Part shown: positions 62,476-64,000 of the stretch, piece by piece | How the letters are laid out: the number at the start of each line of letters is the position of its first letter | Position numbering within the stretch: position 1 is the stretch's first letter | From: Bifidobacteriaceae bacterium | Lineage (GTDB): Bacteria; Actinomycetota; Actinomycetes; Actinomycetales; WQXJ01 | DNA length: 64,000 nucleotides | NCBI GenBank assembly: GCA_031267825.1 | Contig: JAIRYJ010000012.1 | Span: 1-64,000 of the forward strand | Reading direction: 5' to 3' | Made by a program: the position numbers and the translations under genes | The notes under the pieces: generated by a model | What the model was told of the DNA's origin: nothing | What the model saw: only the letters and a program-made list of their open reading frames with translations | Databases searched by the model: none

Positions 62476-64000
62476 GGCTGCAACGCCTCATGCGGTTGTG
62501 CCTTCTGTCCCCACAAGACCGCCCATGATCCGCCAGACAACGGTGAGAACAACAACGGACGGCCTTTGGTCAGGGCCGAGTTGTAGACGTAGTTCTTGCG
62601 ATAGCCACTGATTAGCGACGAGCCGTCAACTGATGCCCAAGCGACGACGCCACGGAAGTTCTGAGCTATCGAACCGAAGACCCTGAGCGTTCCTTTGTCG
62701 CCGCCGTCACGCCAGTTCTGCAACCGGAAGCTGCCGGTGGTGGCGTGGATGGCGGCTTCGATCGTCAATATGTTCGCCTCACCGTCCAGGTTTTGTGGCC
62801 AACCGCTGACAACATCAAGCTTCTCTGGGACCGTTGGAATCCAATGGTTACCTGATTCGGCCGATTTGACCCGCTGCAGTACCGGATTGTAGATCTCAAT
62901 TGAGGTGCCAATCAGGCCGAGCAGGTCGGTTTCATCGTTGACGGTGGTTAAGTCGCCAGTCACGATGACTGATTCATCGGCCGCGACTGTCAAGTGGCCA
63001 GACAAGTAGCCTTGGATGTAAACGTTGCCACGGCCAGCGAACTTCTCTTGCCGGGTGACTGCGATTTCTTCGGTGTAGTTGGTGCTTGAGGAAATCGCCG
63101 CACCGGTATAGGTGCCAAGCGGCAACCCACCAATTGATCCGGCTTTCAGTTCAGCGGGCGTGGCATCTGATGGCGCTATGTAAACCAGCGGGCCATCGGC
63201 CTCAGCCGGGATGTTCACAACGGCGCCAGCCGCACTCTTCAGGGCAGCTAGAGAACCGCAACCGGTTTTGGTGTTCTTAGTTTCTGGCGCCCAAACTGTC
63301 ATGCTTGAACCCTCCAGGACGATTCTGGTGTTACCTTCATAGGTACAACCCGCCCCATCAGCCGCCGCTGTGGCGGCCGAAGCGGTAGTCGGCATGTCCA
63401 TCTTTTCGTGGTACTTCGGGCCGCCATTTTGCCAGGTGGCGTTACCATCGATGCAGTCTTTCAGGGGATCTCCAGCAGCCAGGCATTCCTTCTTGGCGGT
63501 GGTCCATTCCGGATCAACAATGAAGACTGTGCCGCGCGCCCGAATGGTGTCATTCGAATGGATCCGGCCTTGTAACGTGTCCCAGGCATCGAAGGCGGGC
63601 ACAAAGCAGGCCTGTTCCAGACCAGTGTAGTTGTAGCGCCGTGGTGGAATCTTCTTGCCGGTGACCGGATCAGTCGTGCCGACTTCCCATTCATAGTGCA
63701 AGTCGCCTGGGACTGAACCAGGTGCCCAGCCGGCCCCGCAGGCCATTGATGTTAGCTGGCCACCGCCGTAAACATCCTCGCGCGTGTAAGTTGTGTAATC
63801 GGTTGGATCAGCCAGCTCATAATTCGAAATGTAGAGATACATCGGCGTTGATACGGGAGCTAGGCGGGCGGTAATCGAACGCACCACATTACGTGACTTG
63901 CCGGTCGCTGTCACGTCAATACTCTGCGAGATCTCGTCATAGAAGGTGATGACGTAATGGAAATACTGCCGCGCTGAAGTCTGGGCCGATGTGATCTCAG
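62472..64000 (-). CDS. PilX-like pilus assembly protein (partial, DUF7305-type C-terminus)
   Basis: The frame is open through the right edge, so at least 509 codons are visible and the N-terminus is missing. A GTG at 63914 is only an internal codon. A beta-helical C-terminal region has NVYIQGYLSGHLTVAADESVIVTGDLT, found in large PilX-type minor pilin-associated proteins. Several Cys pairs suggest an extracytoplasmic domain. Its stop overlaps the pilD start, so it belongs to the pilus operon; pilin genes are expected further right. Confidence 0.7.
   Translation of the reverse strand, partial: EITSAQTSARQYFHYVITFYDEISQSIDVTATGKSRNVVRSITARLAPVSTPMYLYISNYELADPTDYTTYTREDVYGGGQLTSMACGAGWAPGSVPGDLHYEWEVGTTDPVTGKKIPPRRYNYTGLEQACFVPAFDAWDTLQGRIHSNDTIRARGTVFIVDPEWTTAKKECLAAGDPLKDCIDGNATWQNGGPKYHEKMDMPTTASAATAAADGAGCTYEGNTRIVLEGSSMTVWAPETKNTKTGCGSLAALKSAAGAVVNIPAEADGPLVYIAPSDATPAELKAGSIGGLPLGTYTGAAISSSTNYTEEIAVTRQEKFAGRGNVYIQGYLSGHLTVAADESVIVTGDLTTVNDETDLLGLIGTSIEIYNPVLQRVKSAESGNHWIPTVPEKLDVVSGWPQNLDGEANILTIEAAIHATTGSFRLQNWRDGGDKGTLRVFGSIAQNFRGVVAWASVDGSSLISGYRKNYVYNSALTKGRPLLFSPLSGGSWAVLWGQKAQPHEALQP

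Overview
The window is high-GC Actinomycetota DNA. Evidence is the actinobacterial form of RpoB/RpoC, a zinc-type S14, the order rpsJ to secY-adk-map, a SorC-family regulator, and a Streptomyces-type conservon (histidine kinase, Roadblock, DUF742, GTPase). I cannot place it below phylum. Almost everything is read from the minus strand, with many 1-nt (TGATG/TAGTG) or 4-nt (ATGA/GTGA) gene overlaps. No tRNA, rRNA, CRISPR array or transposase was seen.

Layout. (1) 1-4159: a secreted polymorphic-toxin-like protein (RTX repeats, TSP3 repeats, VWA-like region, C-terminal nuclease-like domain) coupled to a probable immunity gene cut by the left edge. (2) 4426-5385: a SorC-family regulator on the plus strand. 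(3) 5560-19015: S10-spc ribosomal superoperon, rpsJ through secY-adk-map; infA-rpmJ-rpsM-rpsK-rpsD-rpoA-rplQ, which usually follow, are absent. Several ribosomal proteins carry low-complexity extensions, most strikingly L15. (4) 19283-32200: a surface island between the S10 and str operons. It holds sialic-acid-type sugar synthesis and transfer genes (a NeuA-phosphatase-NeuB fusion, a GT42-GT8 fusion, two more putative glycosyltransferases, an acyltransferase) and cell-wall hydrolases (M15 peptidase, two LGFP-CHAP proteins). (5) 32294-37291: a free-standing EF-Tu domain-II-like protein, then tuf, fusA, rpsG and rpsL. (6) 37515-38936: an orphan Aer-like PAS protein. (7) 39307-46794: rpoC and rpoB. 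(8) 47021-64000: a type IV pilus operon running off the right edge. Read 5' to 3' it is PilX-like, pilD, pilM, pilN, pilO, RCC1 propeller protein, conservon kinase, Roadblock, DUF742, GTPase, Aer-like PAS protein, pilB, pilT, pilC.

Two observations stand out. First, a complete conservon plus a PAS protein sits inside the pilus operon, between the alignment genes and the motor ATPases. This is the arrangement expected if the GTPase switch controls pili, as MglA/MglB do in Myxococcus. Second, the 14-mer YGGACGATGCCGYC occurs 11 times in 64 kb, on both strands, in intergenic DNA and in flexible protein linkers, read in three different codon phases. That is what a DNA-level signal such as a DNA uptake sequence would look like, and it lies beside a type IV pilus operon. 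Both are hypotheses from sequence alone.
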